A DNA stretch of 22,679 nt from contig CAZJFP010000017.1 in the NCBI GenBank assembly GCA_964545415.1, forward strand, positions 1 to 22,679, in the 5' to 3' direction. Positions 12,955 to 21,441 of the stretch are shown here, in pieces. Each line of letters opens with the position of its first letter. Position 1 is the stretch's first letter. The position numbers and the translations under genes were made by a program. The notes under the pieces were generated by a model that saw nothing but the letters and a program-made list of their open reading frames with translations, was not told the DNA's origin and did not search any database. Source of the stretch: CAJBLF01 sp964545415 (GTDB taxonomy: Bacteria; Patescibacteriota; Gracilibacteria; Absconditabacterales; Absconditicoccaceae).

Positions 12955-12984
12955 ATAGTACTCAGAAAAAAATATTTTACCCAA
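12955..12984 (-). promoter_or_regulatory. candidate sigma70-type promoter of the four-gene operon
   Basis: On the - strand, TTGGGT (12979-12984) and TACTAT (12955-12960) are 18 bases apart, about 37 bases upstream of the 1657-aa start. The -10 surroundings (GAGTACTATTATATGT) resemble those of the LRR gene promoter (GAGTATACTATATGT), which supports the call. The -35 is imperfect. Confidence 0.45.
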
Positions 12985-13087
12985 TTTCTGTCCCTTTTGA
13001 TGGTATTTCATATTCCGTTTTGTTGAAAATAATACATAATAGGGGATAAAATAATGGAGAAAGGAAAAATTTTGTAGAAATTCTGAC

Positions 13088-13115
13088 TTGAAACTTTTTG
13101 TCCAATAAGTACAAA
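13088..13115 (+). promoter_or_regulatory. candidate promoter of tRNA-Thr
   Basis: TTGAAA (13088-13093) and TACAAA (13110-13115) are separated by 16 bases and end 28 bases before the tRNA. The -10 is not close to consensus, so this is tentative. Confidence 0.3.
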
Positions 13116-13143
13116 ATCTTGACCTTACAACAAAAAAAATCAT

Positions 13144-13216
13144 GCCGCGATAGCTCAGCCGGTAGAGCGTTCCCATGGTAAGGGAGAGGTCACGGGTTCG
13201 ATTCCCGTTCGTGGCT
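13144..13216 (+). tRNA. tRNA-Thr, anticodon GGU
   Basis: A complete 73-base cloverleaf. The acceptor stem GCCGCGA pairs with TCGTGGC (one G-T). The D arm is GCTC/GAGC. The anticodon stem TTCCC/GGGAG closes the loop ATGGTAA with anticodon GGT. The T arm is ACGGG-TTCGATT-CCCGT. G1-C72, C2-G71 and anticodon bases G35, U36 match the known threonine identity elements. The discriminator base is T and CCA is not encoded, so it must be added after transcription. It would read ACC and ACU. Confidence 0.95.
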
Positions 13217-13228
13217 AAATTCTAAACT

Positions 13229-13263
13229 AATTAATAATTAAAAATTAAGAATGAATAATGTTA
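13229..13263 (+). repeat. seven-base-period degenerate tandem repeat
   Basis: Five units of 7 bases: AATTAAT, AATTAAA, AATTAAG, AATGAAT, AATGTTA. It begins 13 bases after the tRNA. Similar 7-base phasing occurs at 13321-13348, 21414-21441 and 22641-22668. It encodes nothing obvious. Confidence 0.6.
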
Positions 13264-13344
13264 GAATTGTGTTTTTATGGACTATTGTTTCATATAATAG
13301 TTCATAACAAAAAAACCATCATTATTCACTATTCATTATTCATT
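13250..13344. repeat. imperfect ~95-bp inverted repeat in the tRNA/LRR gene spacer
   Basis: Outer arms are a perfect 11-bp inverted pair, AATGAATAATG (13250-13260) and CATTATTCATT (13334-13344). An inner hairpin pairs ATGGACTATT (13277-13286) with AATAGTTCAT (13296-13305), with one G-T in RNA and a 9-base loop. T-rich and A-rich flanks (13271-13276, 13306-13316) extend the pairing. The arms differ by roughly 12 bases in length. It could be a small palindromic element or simply a folded spacer. Confidence 0.5.
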
Positions 13345-13348
13345 GTTC
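13321..13348 (+). repeat. seven-base-period degenerate tandem repeat
   Basis: Four units: ATTATTC, ACTATTC, ATTATTC, ATTGTTC. Its complement resembles the repeat at 13229-13263, so the two form the arms of the inverted repeat between them. Confidence 0.6.
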
Positions 13349-13358
13349 ATCGATTTTC

Positions 13359-13383
13359 AAAAAGACGACGCCTAAGCATCGCC
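13359..13383 (-). terminator. intrinsic terminator of the LRR surface-protein gene
   Basis: On the - strand GGCGATGC (13376-13383) pairs over 8 bp with GCGTCGTC (13364-13371), using two G-U pairs, around a UUAG loop, followed by five Ts. It lies 26 bases after the stop codon at 13409. On the + strand the same hairpin has two mismatches but is followed by a T-run, so it might also weakly stop transcription from the tRNA side. Confidence 0.75.
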
Positions 13384-13408
13384 TTTTTTATTATATCGAA
13401 ATGAAATT

Positions 13409-16400
13409 TTATCTGAAGAATTGCATGAATTTGATAAGCTCTGTTGTGGTAGGAGTGGTGGTTGTTTCCGCAGCTGCATGTGTTTCTTCTTCATTAGTTT
13501 CAGTAGTAGTTCTTCACTCATATGGTTTCAAGATGAAGAATTCTTTGAGATCTTGGAACATCAATCTAAGTGAATTACTTACAGAAGTGGCGGGCGATGT
13601 GATAACATTCGTTCCTGTTTTTGCGTTTCCTGTCGAAGAGGTAGCTGGCTTGGTAGAAGCTGCTGCATGTATATGCGTATCTGATCTTTTGACGAGAGTA
13701 AGATCGTTTTTGATAGTATCAAAAGCTTTGATAGCAAAGGAAAACATGACTCTAGGACCTGAAGGAAGTAAGCCGATTTTTTTGATTTGTGTGACGTGAT
13801 TGGTATATCGCGCAATCGGAGAATCCAGGCGTAGGTTGTATGTCCCATCATAAATAGTTCTGGATAATGCGGTAGCAAATTCTTTTTCGTCTATATGTTT
13901 GCCTGGTTCAAAATTGATTTTTATCGCTACGCCGTTTTTGTGGACTCCCATGATGTTGAGCATACATGCATCGGTTATAGATTTTTGTTCAGATGCGGAA
14001 AGGTGCCCTATATCAGCAAATTCACATGGTCTGGTAGGATCAGGAATAAGTCACAAAATTTCCTGAGCGAAAGCGCTTACCAATTGTGCCATAACTTTTC
14101 TCGTGATAGGAGTGTCAGTGTCTTTTGTTGTAGGCGCTACTGTGTGGGTAGCTGGAGCAGCACATGTTCCATCATAATAACTAGGAGACAAGTCACCGCC
14201 TGGACATTTGTCTGTTGTTAATCCTCCTCAACCGCCACCACCTCATGAGTGAGGATTGGAACAATTTCTACTGTCGATGGTGCATGAAGCGGTACAACTC
14301 AATGTCCCTAAAATATATCAATATTCAGAACATAGGTGTCCGTTGAGGTTAGTGCTATCGCATGGTTCATTTCCTTCTATGATTCCATTGCCACAAACAG
14401 GAGGGGTAATAGTTGTACATGCAGTGGTATCAAAAGCATCACAAGCAGTATTACATGCAAGCGAGCCGCCATCGAATCCTTGGCTGATGCAGCTTTCTCC
14501 GTTGAGATTGGTAGTATCGCATAGTTCTCCAGAATCTATTGTTCCGTTTCCACACGGATCACTTACGGGAATGACACAGCTATCACCATCTATACAATTT
14601 GGCGGAGGATCTTTTCCGACTAAATATGCTTCACATTGTTTTTCAGTTATTGTACTATAATAATTACTACATCATGATCATGTAGGTACATCTGAACAAT
14701 ACTCCACAGGTGTTCATGCACAATCGCTTGGTGTCACCGGAGGAATAGTTGTACATGCAGTGGTATCAAAAGCATCACAAGCAGTATTACATGCAAGCGA
14801 ACCGCCATCGAATCCTTGGCTGATACAATCTTCTCCTGCGAGGTCAGTTCCATCACAGAGTTCGCTTCCTTCTATGATATTATTGTTGCATGCAGAAATA
14901 GGACATGCAGGATCGACAGGAGTACAGATAAGATTGCCGGTATAATCATATCCTGTTGTACAGAGCGTATCAGTACAATCACATGCATCACCTAACGGAT
15001 CTCTATATTCTGTCCTGGTATAGGAAAATCATCATCCTAATCATCATGCTGTCCAACTTGAAAAAGATACGTCATAATATTTATCATCAGAAATCGTATG
15101 CAAACACAGATTATATCCTGTCATTTCTGTAGGATAACAATCATTTACAATAAACAATTTATCAAAAATCAATCAATCCTTGTCGCTACAGCTTCCTGTC
15201 GCTCGTTCAGTTCCTGCTGGGTTTGCATCGCATGATTCTGCATAGACATCGCCTGAGGTTTGAGATACTGCATTATACAGCGGTCGCCTTCGAGATCTTG
15301 TGAGACATACATCTCAATTTATACAGTCTTGATTGGCTGGATTAGTTTCATCAGCATAATCTGCTTTGGTAAATGTTACCGTGGATCAAGAAACTATAAC
15401 GCTGTCCTCCTGTCCAGGATTGGCTACATATACACAATTATCTTCATTGTCATAGATACCGTCATCATCGGTATCTAAGGGTAAGTCTTTGATCGTGATG
15501 GAAAGATCGTAGGTGTTGTCAGATATGTTAGTCTCTCTATAGAGACGATTATCGCTTTCTAGAAGCGATTTGAGGGTGAACGTTCATGTGTAGTCAGAAT
15601 CTATTTTTATAGTTATAGGTATGTTTCTGCTTGAAGATGTAGATAATGAAGGCTCATCAAAACTAATCACATCGCTACCACCTATACCACAATTATCTAT
15701 AGGGTTGGCAAAATCATTGAGATCTTTGTAAAAGAGCCAATTATCCATGAGTGATGGAAATGTACGACTGAATACGTTGAACATATCATATTTGTATCCT
15801 TCTATCCATTTTATGAAGTTGCCTCATCGTGATGTCGGATAGGGATCGGGAGTGTCTATTCTTGATGGATCATTTCCTCTGACGGCGTACATGTCATAAT
15901 CGCGTTCAGGAGAAAGCAGATACGTAAAGAAGGAAGATCGTCCGTTATTCAACGCTCGTACATCCAACGCATACTTGTATGGTCAGGTAGCGTTTTCAAG
16001 AGCAACTTTGCATGGATCATTATAGTCAAAAATTCTTTCTTTGATCATACGATATCCATCCGTAGGGTTCTGGATGGTAAAAACTCCAGGATTATCATAG
16101 AGAGAAACATCAAGATCATGCGTATCATAGATTCATTTGTTCTCTATGGTGATGGTGATAGGAATTTCATCTCATGGATAATACGTTGCAGTAGGAGTAT
16201 CAAGATTAGCCGATATAACTGTCTCTATGTTTCTATATTGATTACGTCGTTTGGTATTGAGATCTTCTTCTGTGTTACCGTCTTTGTTGAATTTGGCATC
16301 TAAAAATGCTATCAGATTAGGATCAGTAACACTATTCAAATCAAGCCGATTGTAATCTATTTGGCTTCCTCAATTTGTAAGATTATTAAGGAGAAAAAAA

Positions 16401-17632
16401 TCTTTTGGTAGTGTATCGTGTATAAGATTGTGTCTAAGAGAGAGATTGGTCAATGTCCCTGCAACTGATAGTAGATTGTTGATATCAGGGAATTTTTCGA
16501 GACGATTGAATCCATAATCGAGAGATTGGAGATTTTTCAGATTTGATAAGGGAATCATATCTCTCAATTGATTATTGGAAAGGTTGAGCGTCCATAGACT
16601 AGGTATATTTGCTATATAATCTCGTTTTGTAAGAGTATTGTAAGAAAGATTCAGTGAAAGAAGTCCAGGCATCTTTTCAAAATTACTGAAACTCGAAGGA
16701 ATACTTGATATGAAGTTGTGGGCAAGATTAAGATAAATGAGAGATGGGGCAAGATTTCAAATTGGAGTAATATTACTGATAAGGTTTTTGGAAAGATCAA
16801 GAAATTGAATGCTTGCAAAATATGCTATGGTTTCAGGGATTTTTTCTATCCTATTGTGCTGGAAATAGAGCCGAATCAATATCTTGCTTCAAGGTTCTGT
16901 TACAGGGGTGATATCTCTGATAGTGTTGTAAGAGAGATTGAGATACGTTACCGTATCAGCTATTTGGTTATATCATTTGGGTATTTGCGTCATTTGGTTG
17001 TGACTAAAATCAACTGTCTGTATGCTTGGAAGGTTGTAGATTGCATCCAATCAATTGGTATCGCCCAGGATATTATATGATGCATTGAAATTTACGACAC
17101 TAGTAAGATATCCAGGTGACAATGTAGCAATACGGGAAATAGCATTGTGGGAGATATTCATAGTTGTCATATACGAGAGTTCTCTGATATTCAACGGTAT
17201 CGATCATGTAAGATTATTATTGGAGAGATTTATTTCTGTAACATGTCCTGCACTGGTAGTGATACCATATCGCGTTCCTATGTTAGTAGACGTAAGCCGA
17301 TTGTTAGTATGGGTCCGATTTTGTCCATCAGTGTTGTTGTAGATATCTACGACGCCGACACATTCTTTGAATGATACTCATACGACAGGAAGATTGGTAC
17401 TACAGAATGTGCTTGGATCGACAGGTGCTGGTCATGCTGCTGTTGCATGATATTGCTCATGATACAAGGTACCCAAAACACTTCCTGCGAGCAAGATCAA
17501 TTTGACGATAGCAAACGATCAGAAAATTCCCAAAGCATACGTGCGTTTATAGGTTTTTACATGCGTACATAAACAGCAATATGGCTTCTTCATACATCTG
17601 AGTAAGTGACTAAAATAGTGTTCTTTTTTCAT
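13409..17632 (-). CDS. 1407-aa surface protein: LRRs, TSP3 motif, Cys-rich repeats, SLH-like C-terminus
   Basis: ATG at 17630-17632, TAA at 13409-13411, TGA read as Gly. The N-terminus carries a motif shared with the 1145-aa protein (KTYKRTYALGIFGSFAIVK, residues 26-44) that runs into a hydrophobic segment, probably an export signal or anchor. A cap (~78-130) leads into about 12 leucine-rich repeats (~131-424; e.g. INLSNNNLTGSIP, LDLSKNLISN, LNLSNNQLRD), a protein-binding fold. Beta-sandwich-like sequence follows, then a thrombospondin type 3 calcium motif (DTDDDGIYDNEDNC...NPGQED, ~718-742). Cys-rich CGNGxIxxGExCD-type units fill ~885-1130, including an exact duplicated unit. After a Gly run comes KCPGGDLSPSYYDGTC (~1140-1155) and an SLH-like region (~1170-1281), then a Thr/Glu-rich tail. 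SLH-type domains usually bind cell-wall polymers, so this is likely a wall-held adhesin or receptor. Own promoter and terminator. Confidence 0.92.
14408..14488 (+). repeat. direct repeat copy 1 (81 bp, within the LRR gene)
   Basis: 81 bases identical to 14744-14824 except one base. The spacing is 336 bases, a multiple of three, so the reading frame is kept. It encodes a Cys-rich unit beginning SQGFDGGSLACNTACDAF on the - strand. Confidence 0.9.
14744..14824 (+). repeat. direct repeat copy 2 (81 bp, within the LRR gene)
   Basis: Partner of 14408-14488 with a single difference, at the fifth base of GCGAA versus GCGAG. Near-identity of DNA, including third codon positions, points to a recent duplication or ongoing gene conversion inside the gene. 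Confidence 0.9.
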
Positions 17633-17665
17633 AGCTATGATGAAAAAAATAAATTCCTTACATAT

Positions 17666-17693
17666 AGTATACTCGAAAAAGATTTTCTGTCAA
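17666..17693 (-). promoter_or_regulatory. sigma70-type promoter of the LRR surface-protein gene
   Basis: On the - strand a perfect TTGACA (17688-17693) is followed after 16 bases by TATACT (17666-17671). Transcription would begin near 17658, leaving a leader of about 25 bases before the ATG at 17632. The leader has AAGGA too far from the ATG to be a normal ribosome-binding site. Confidence 0.75.
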
Positions 17694-17713
17694 AATTCGA
17701 GAGACTTTTTATT

Positions 17714-17734
17714 ATGTATCAAATTTTGATACAT
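17714..17734. promoter_or_regulatory. 21-bp palindrome upstream of the LRR gene promoter, possible operator
   Basis: Arms ATGTATCAAA and TTTGATACAT match perfectly over 10 bp around one central base. It ends 20 bases upstream of the -35 of the LRR gene and 4 bases from the T-run of the preceding terminator. A dimeric regulator site is the simplest reading; a second hairpin after the terminator is the alternative. Confidence 0.45.
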
Positions 17735-17737
17735 ATC

Positions 17738-17766
17738 AAAAAAACAGGGACTCTTTGTGCCCCTGT
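17738..17766 (-). terminator. intrinsic terminator of the lamin-tail surface-protein gene
   Basis: On the - strand ACAGGGGC (17759-17766) pairs with GTCCCTGT (17744-17751) over 8 bp with one G-U pair and a 7-base loop, followed by seven Ts (17738-17744). It lies 25 bases after the stop at 17792 and separates this gene from the LRR gene. Confidence 0.88.
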
Positions 17767-17791
17767 AGATAATCATTATAGCTAAGAAAAT

Positions 17792-20700
17792 TTATCTTTC
17801 AAAAAGAATCGGGTGTTTTTGTATATAGATTAAAGCGTTGATAATGTCATTTATGCTTACTTGATCTTGGGTGAGAAGTCAAAGCGGTCGTATGTGTTCT
17901 ACATGTTGTTCGTATCGTATGTCGTTGGAGTCCAGAGAAATATTGTATATGTTTCCATAGAGTAGTCTAGAAAAAACGGTTGCTACTTCTTCGTAAGATA
18001 CAATAGCATATGGTTCAAATTTTTCTTTTTTCTGCATACCATCTTGCATGCGTCACATGAGTTTATTTGCACAAACATTGTTTATAGCAGTTTTGTCTTT
18101 TTCAGATAATCAATCGGTATCACCAAACAAACATGTATCTTGATTAGCAATTGTAAGATATTCAGGTAATGTTTTTTGTGCAAAAGTATCTATCAAGAGT
18201 GCAAGTGTTTTTCTTGTTAGTGTGCGTGATCAGGTGTAGATGTTTTTTGTGGTTAGTGGCGCAGCATGGGAAATAAGCGCTTCACAGGATTTGTCATAAT
18301 AACTTGGAGAAAGATCTCCCTCCGGACAATCGTCTACAATCAGATAACTTCATCATCCATCTCTATCTTTGACTTCCTCAAATTGAGCGGTGACAGAGAT
18401 GTTGTTCATGATGTTGGTATCGAGTCTAGGATTGTCGGTAGAAGTGTCGCTTCGTTGGACAAAACGATATCAATCATCAGGTATTGCTTCTATCATTGTT
18501 CCATCTTCTCCTTCATTGATGGTTTGTGTCTGTGTTCAAGAAAGTGAGCCATTGCTTCCTGCAGTATAGGTGAGTGTATAGGTGGTAGGGGCAGGCAAAA
18601 GCGAAAGACCTGATCCTCAATTATATAATCCAGCTACTTCACTGCTAGACAATGCACGTCATCGGATCGCTACTTCATCGAGTATATTGTTGTAATAAAA
18701 ATTGCTCTCAGCTCTTCCTATCTCAAAAGCCATTCCTAGATCTGCCAATGGAGTTGGGCTATCTGTAGAATGTGCGACCTGGATAGCATTATGATACAAA
18801 AAGAAATCACTTCCATTTTTTACAAGCGTATAATGCTGCAAATCACTATGAGGAGTAAATGTATACGTTGCTAGTTGTCTTTCAATAACAGCGCCATCTC
18901 GAGAATAATATCAGATTTTTTGTCCTCGATTTTGGATAGCAAACATTCGTTTGGGAGTATCTCCGCCTCCAGGACTTTGAGATACAACAGCTACATCGGT
19001 ATTGGTCGGAAACGCTCACCAAAAAGAAATAGTGAAATTGCCGTTTATTACAGAAGTACTGAGACTAGAGCTCTGTGGTACACTTATGTATGCATTACCG
19101 CTTAGGTTGTACGCTCAATTGACGTGTCCTGTTGTGTTGACTGCACCATAGTTAGTTCCATGATTTCCGTTTCCACTATGATCATTGGTGTCGGAATCTA
19201 AAGGAAGATAGAGAAGTAAATCATCTTGATAGGTAGGTGTATTTATTATAATAATACTATTATTATCTCAAGTAAAGAAGCTGTTGGGATTACCAGCAAG
19301 ATCAGTTATTTTGTCTGATTCTATTTCTGCTCTTACAAATCATATATTGGTCACGTTTACGGTAGCTTCAAATGTTGTTCAGTCGTAGGGAGCTATTTCT
19401 TCTATAGTTGTACAGGTTTTGGTTCATGCTGTTCCTACAAGTCCTATATCGCTACAAGTGAATGTTCCCGTATCGATAGCTTCCGAAAACGTAATCAAAA
19501 ATTTTCCGGTAAAAGATGCACTAGGAGTAGTTTGGCTACTCGCTAAACTGATTTCTACTTCTGGTTGTGTCGCATCAAAAATACAAGAGATGGGGAGATA
19601 ATTCCCTGTAGATGTGTCATTCCCAATCCAATTAATTTTGTTGTGTATATCTGTTACAAAAGTACTGCTGAGCATAGCTCTATTGGTGCAAAGATATTGC
19701 GTGTTTCTATGGCTTGTATCGTAATTGATACTGTTGGTTCAGAGGGATAGTGCAGCTGGTAGGTAGGAAATATTTGCTGTAGGTGCTCAGCTCACGATCC
19801 AAGGATTTGCAGATCAGAATCAGAATCCATGAATGAATATCGGAGTAGGTGTGTTTGTATAATCTCATTGATAGACAAGGAGAAGATCTCCATTGGTAGA
19901 GAGATTAAAATCACCTGTTTTGGATACAGATCACAGTCATGCTTGCATGATAGTTGGTATAGCGGTGTCTGCTCCTTGGATACTAACAATTGTTCCTGCG
20001 GGAATATCTGTAGTACTTGTAAAGACAATATTACCTTCGGTTGTTCTTCGAGTGTTATCTCCGCTTCGTGCATTGTCGCTGAAATATATTGTTGTTCACG
20101 AAGGAATCGTACGATATACAAGAAATTCAAAAAAATCCGGATTGGCGTTTGCTGTAACGATAACAACGGATCACGCAGCAAGTCGTAAGGACGATCTATC
20201 TATCGTGATGCTATCATTTATGATAGAAGCTACTCCTGAATTTGGATTGCCTGCGAGATCAGTAATTCCTCCTGCTGGAATAGTCAACGTTACCACTCAA
20301 TCATTAGTCGCCGTAGTGACTATTTCAAATGTAGTTCCATTATTGGGAGCTATTTCATAGAGATTTATACAATTCTTTCATGGCGCGGTACCTATGAGAG
20401 TGATATCGCTACAACTAAAGGTTCAGGTGTTGATAGCTTCTGAAAAGCTTACTTGAAATTTTCAAGTCAAAGAAGTGGTTGGACTTGTTTGTCCATTTGC
20501 AAGATTGATGGTAGGTATGGGCGCTGTGGCATCTATACTATGTGTTCATAGGTAGGAAACCGTATCGGTAGGATATGAATTCCATTCTAGAGAGGGATCA
20601 AAAATATTACTTCCATTGGTATCGCCAGTTAGTATCATCGCTTTACGGACCAGAGTACGATCAGCAGTACTAACTCATCATGAGTTCCAAGAAGTACCAG

Positions 20701-21229
20701 GATCAAAACCAATCTGTCCAATTACATCAACATAACTATTATCTGTACGCATCAATGCGATTGCATCATCTCCGTTAAAATTGATTACCATACTATTTGT
20801 GGCATTAGCTTTGCCTAAAATAGTAGCATTGGCACTTGGATGAGCTATAACATAAACATCCCATGGATTGAGTACGCCAACGGGAATCATTGTTTGAGAA
20901 GGTGTAGCAGATCAATTGGCATACAATACAAGTTTGTATTCGGAAAGGTCGACAGCATGATTGGTTCCATTGTAGAGCTCTATTGCTTTATTGAAACTAC
21001 TTCCTTCGATGTATTCCGAAATAATGAATCCATTGTCCAGATAGGCAGCAAAGCTTGATGGTATGATACTTATACCAAACAATCATGCGATAAGCATAAT
21101 CATTTTGACCAGGGCGAAGCTACCAAAAAGTCCTGCACCATAATGGTGCTTATGTGTCTTTATGTGATAGTTAAAGTGCTTCTGGACCAGTTTAGCGTGT
21201 ATTTTTGCTAGATCTATAAGCTTATTCAT
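17792..21229 (-). CDS. 1145-aa surface protein: lamin-tail, Ig-like, LamG-like, InlB-type repeat, SLH-like C-terminus
   Basis: ATG at 21227-21229, TAA at 17792-17794, TGA read as Gly. The N-terminus has the shared motif KTHKHHYGAGLFGSFALVK (24-42) leading into a hydrophobic stretch. A lamin-tail domain follows (~64-205; FIISEYIEGSSFNKAIELYNG). Two bacterial Ig-like domains (~236-330 and ~551-648) share TGKF...FSEAI.TGTF.CSDI and end DLAGNPNS. Between them a beta-rich module (~345-510; PSGTTIYFSDNARSGD, GDLLLVYQGDY) resembles domains often found near lamin-tail domains. A LamG/concanavalin-like domain (~665-866) ends with the typical LDEVAIRGRALSSSEVAGLY. An InlB B-type repeat (~880-953; GYRFVQRSDTSTDNPRLDT), then DCPEGDLSPSYYDKSC and an SLH-like region (~993-1127) finish the protein. 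The display domains suggest binding to sugars or surface ligands; the C-terminus suggests attachment to the cell envelope. Own promoter and terminator. Confidence 0.92.
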
Positions 21230-21266
21230 GAGGAGAAAAGATAAATAAATACTACTATACTACTAT

Positions 21267-21296
21267 AGTATATGTGGTTAACCGAAATTTTGCCAA
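21267..21296 (-). promoter_or_regulatory. candidate promoter of the lamin-tail surface-protein gene
   Basis: On the - strand TTGGCA (21291-21296) is followed after 18 bases by TATACT (21267-21272), the same -10 as in the LRR gene promoter. A start near 21260 would leave a leader of ~30 bases with no visible ribosome-binding site. Confidence 0.55.
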
Positions 21297-21413
21297 AAAA
21301 ACGAAGTATAAGTGATATTTTGGATTGACATATATAAAAAAAATATAACAAACACGTTGCTTCTTTTTTTCAGATTGCTACAAAAAAATAATTAATAAAA
21401 AAATTCATAGTTT

Positions 21414-21441
21414 TAATTTGTAATGTGTAATTAATAATGAG
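21414..21441 (+). repeat. seven-base-period degenerate tandem repeat at the peptidase start
   Basis: Four units: TAATTTG, TAATGTG, TAATTAA, TAATGAG. The last unit contains the ATG of the peptidase gene (21437-21439), so the repeat is the leader of that gene and takes the place of a ribosome-binding site. Confidence 0.55.

Noticed and set aside
12904..13176. A 90-residue - strand frame running upstream of the 1657-aa gene, or an N-terminal extension of that gene
   Set aside because: Its first part is antisense to the tRNA and it has no promoter or ribosome-binding site at its start; the inner ATG at 12918 has AGGA at the right distance.
14408..14824. CRISPR array
   Set aside because: Only two long copies, in frame inside a coding sequence, with coding DNA between them; no cas genes nearby.
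571..21058. Many + strand open frames of 60-150 codons across the - strand genes (e.g. 1387-1773, 1855-2214, 5494-5919, 11506-11826, 19893-20360)
   Set aside because: They lie opposite long genes with recognisable domains and signal peptides, have no family-like sequence, and are low-complexity mirrors of the real frames.
315..21229. The - strand genes as a set of decayed pseudogenes broken by stop codons
   Set aside because: Every break is TGA, none is TAA or TAG, the frame never shifts, and domains continue across the breaks. Recoding explains all of them.
21325..21384. Promoter for the M29 gene: TTGACA (21325-21330) with TATAAC 13 bases on, or TTGCTT (21357-21362) with TACAAA 16 bases on
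   Set aside because: The first has too short a spacer and the second poor hexamers; I could not choose, so no feature is listed although a promoter must lie in 21297-21430.
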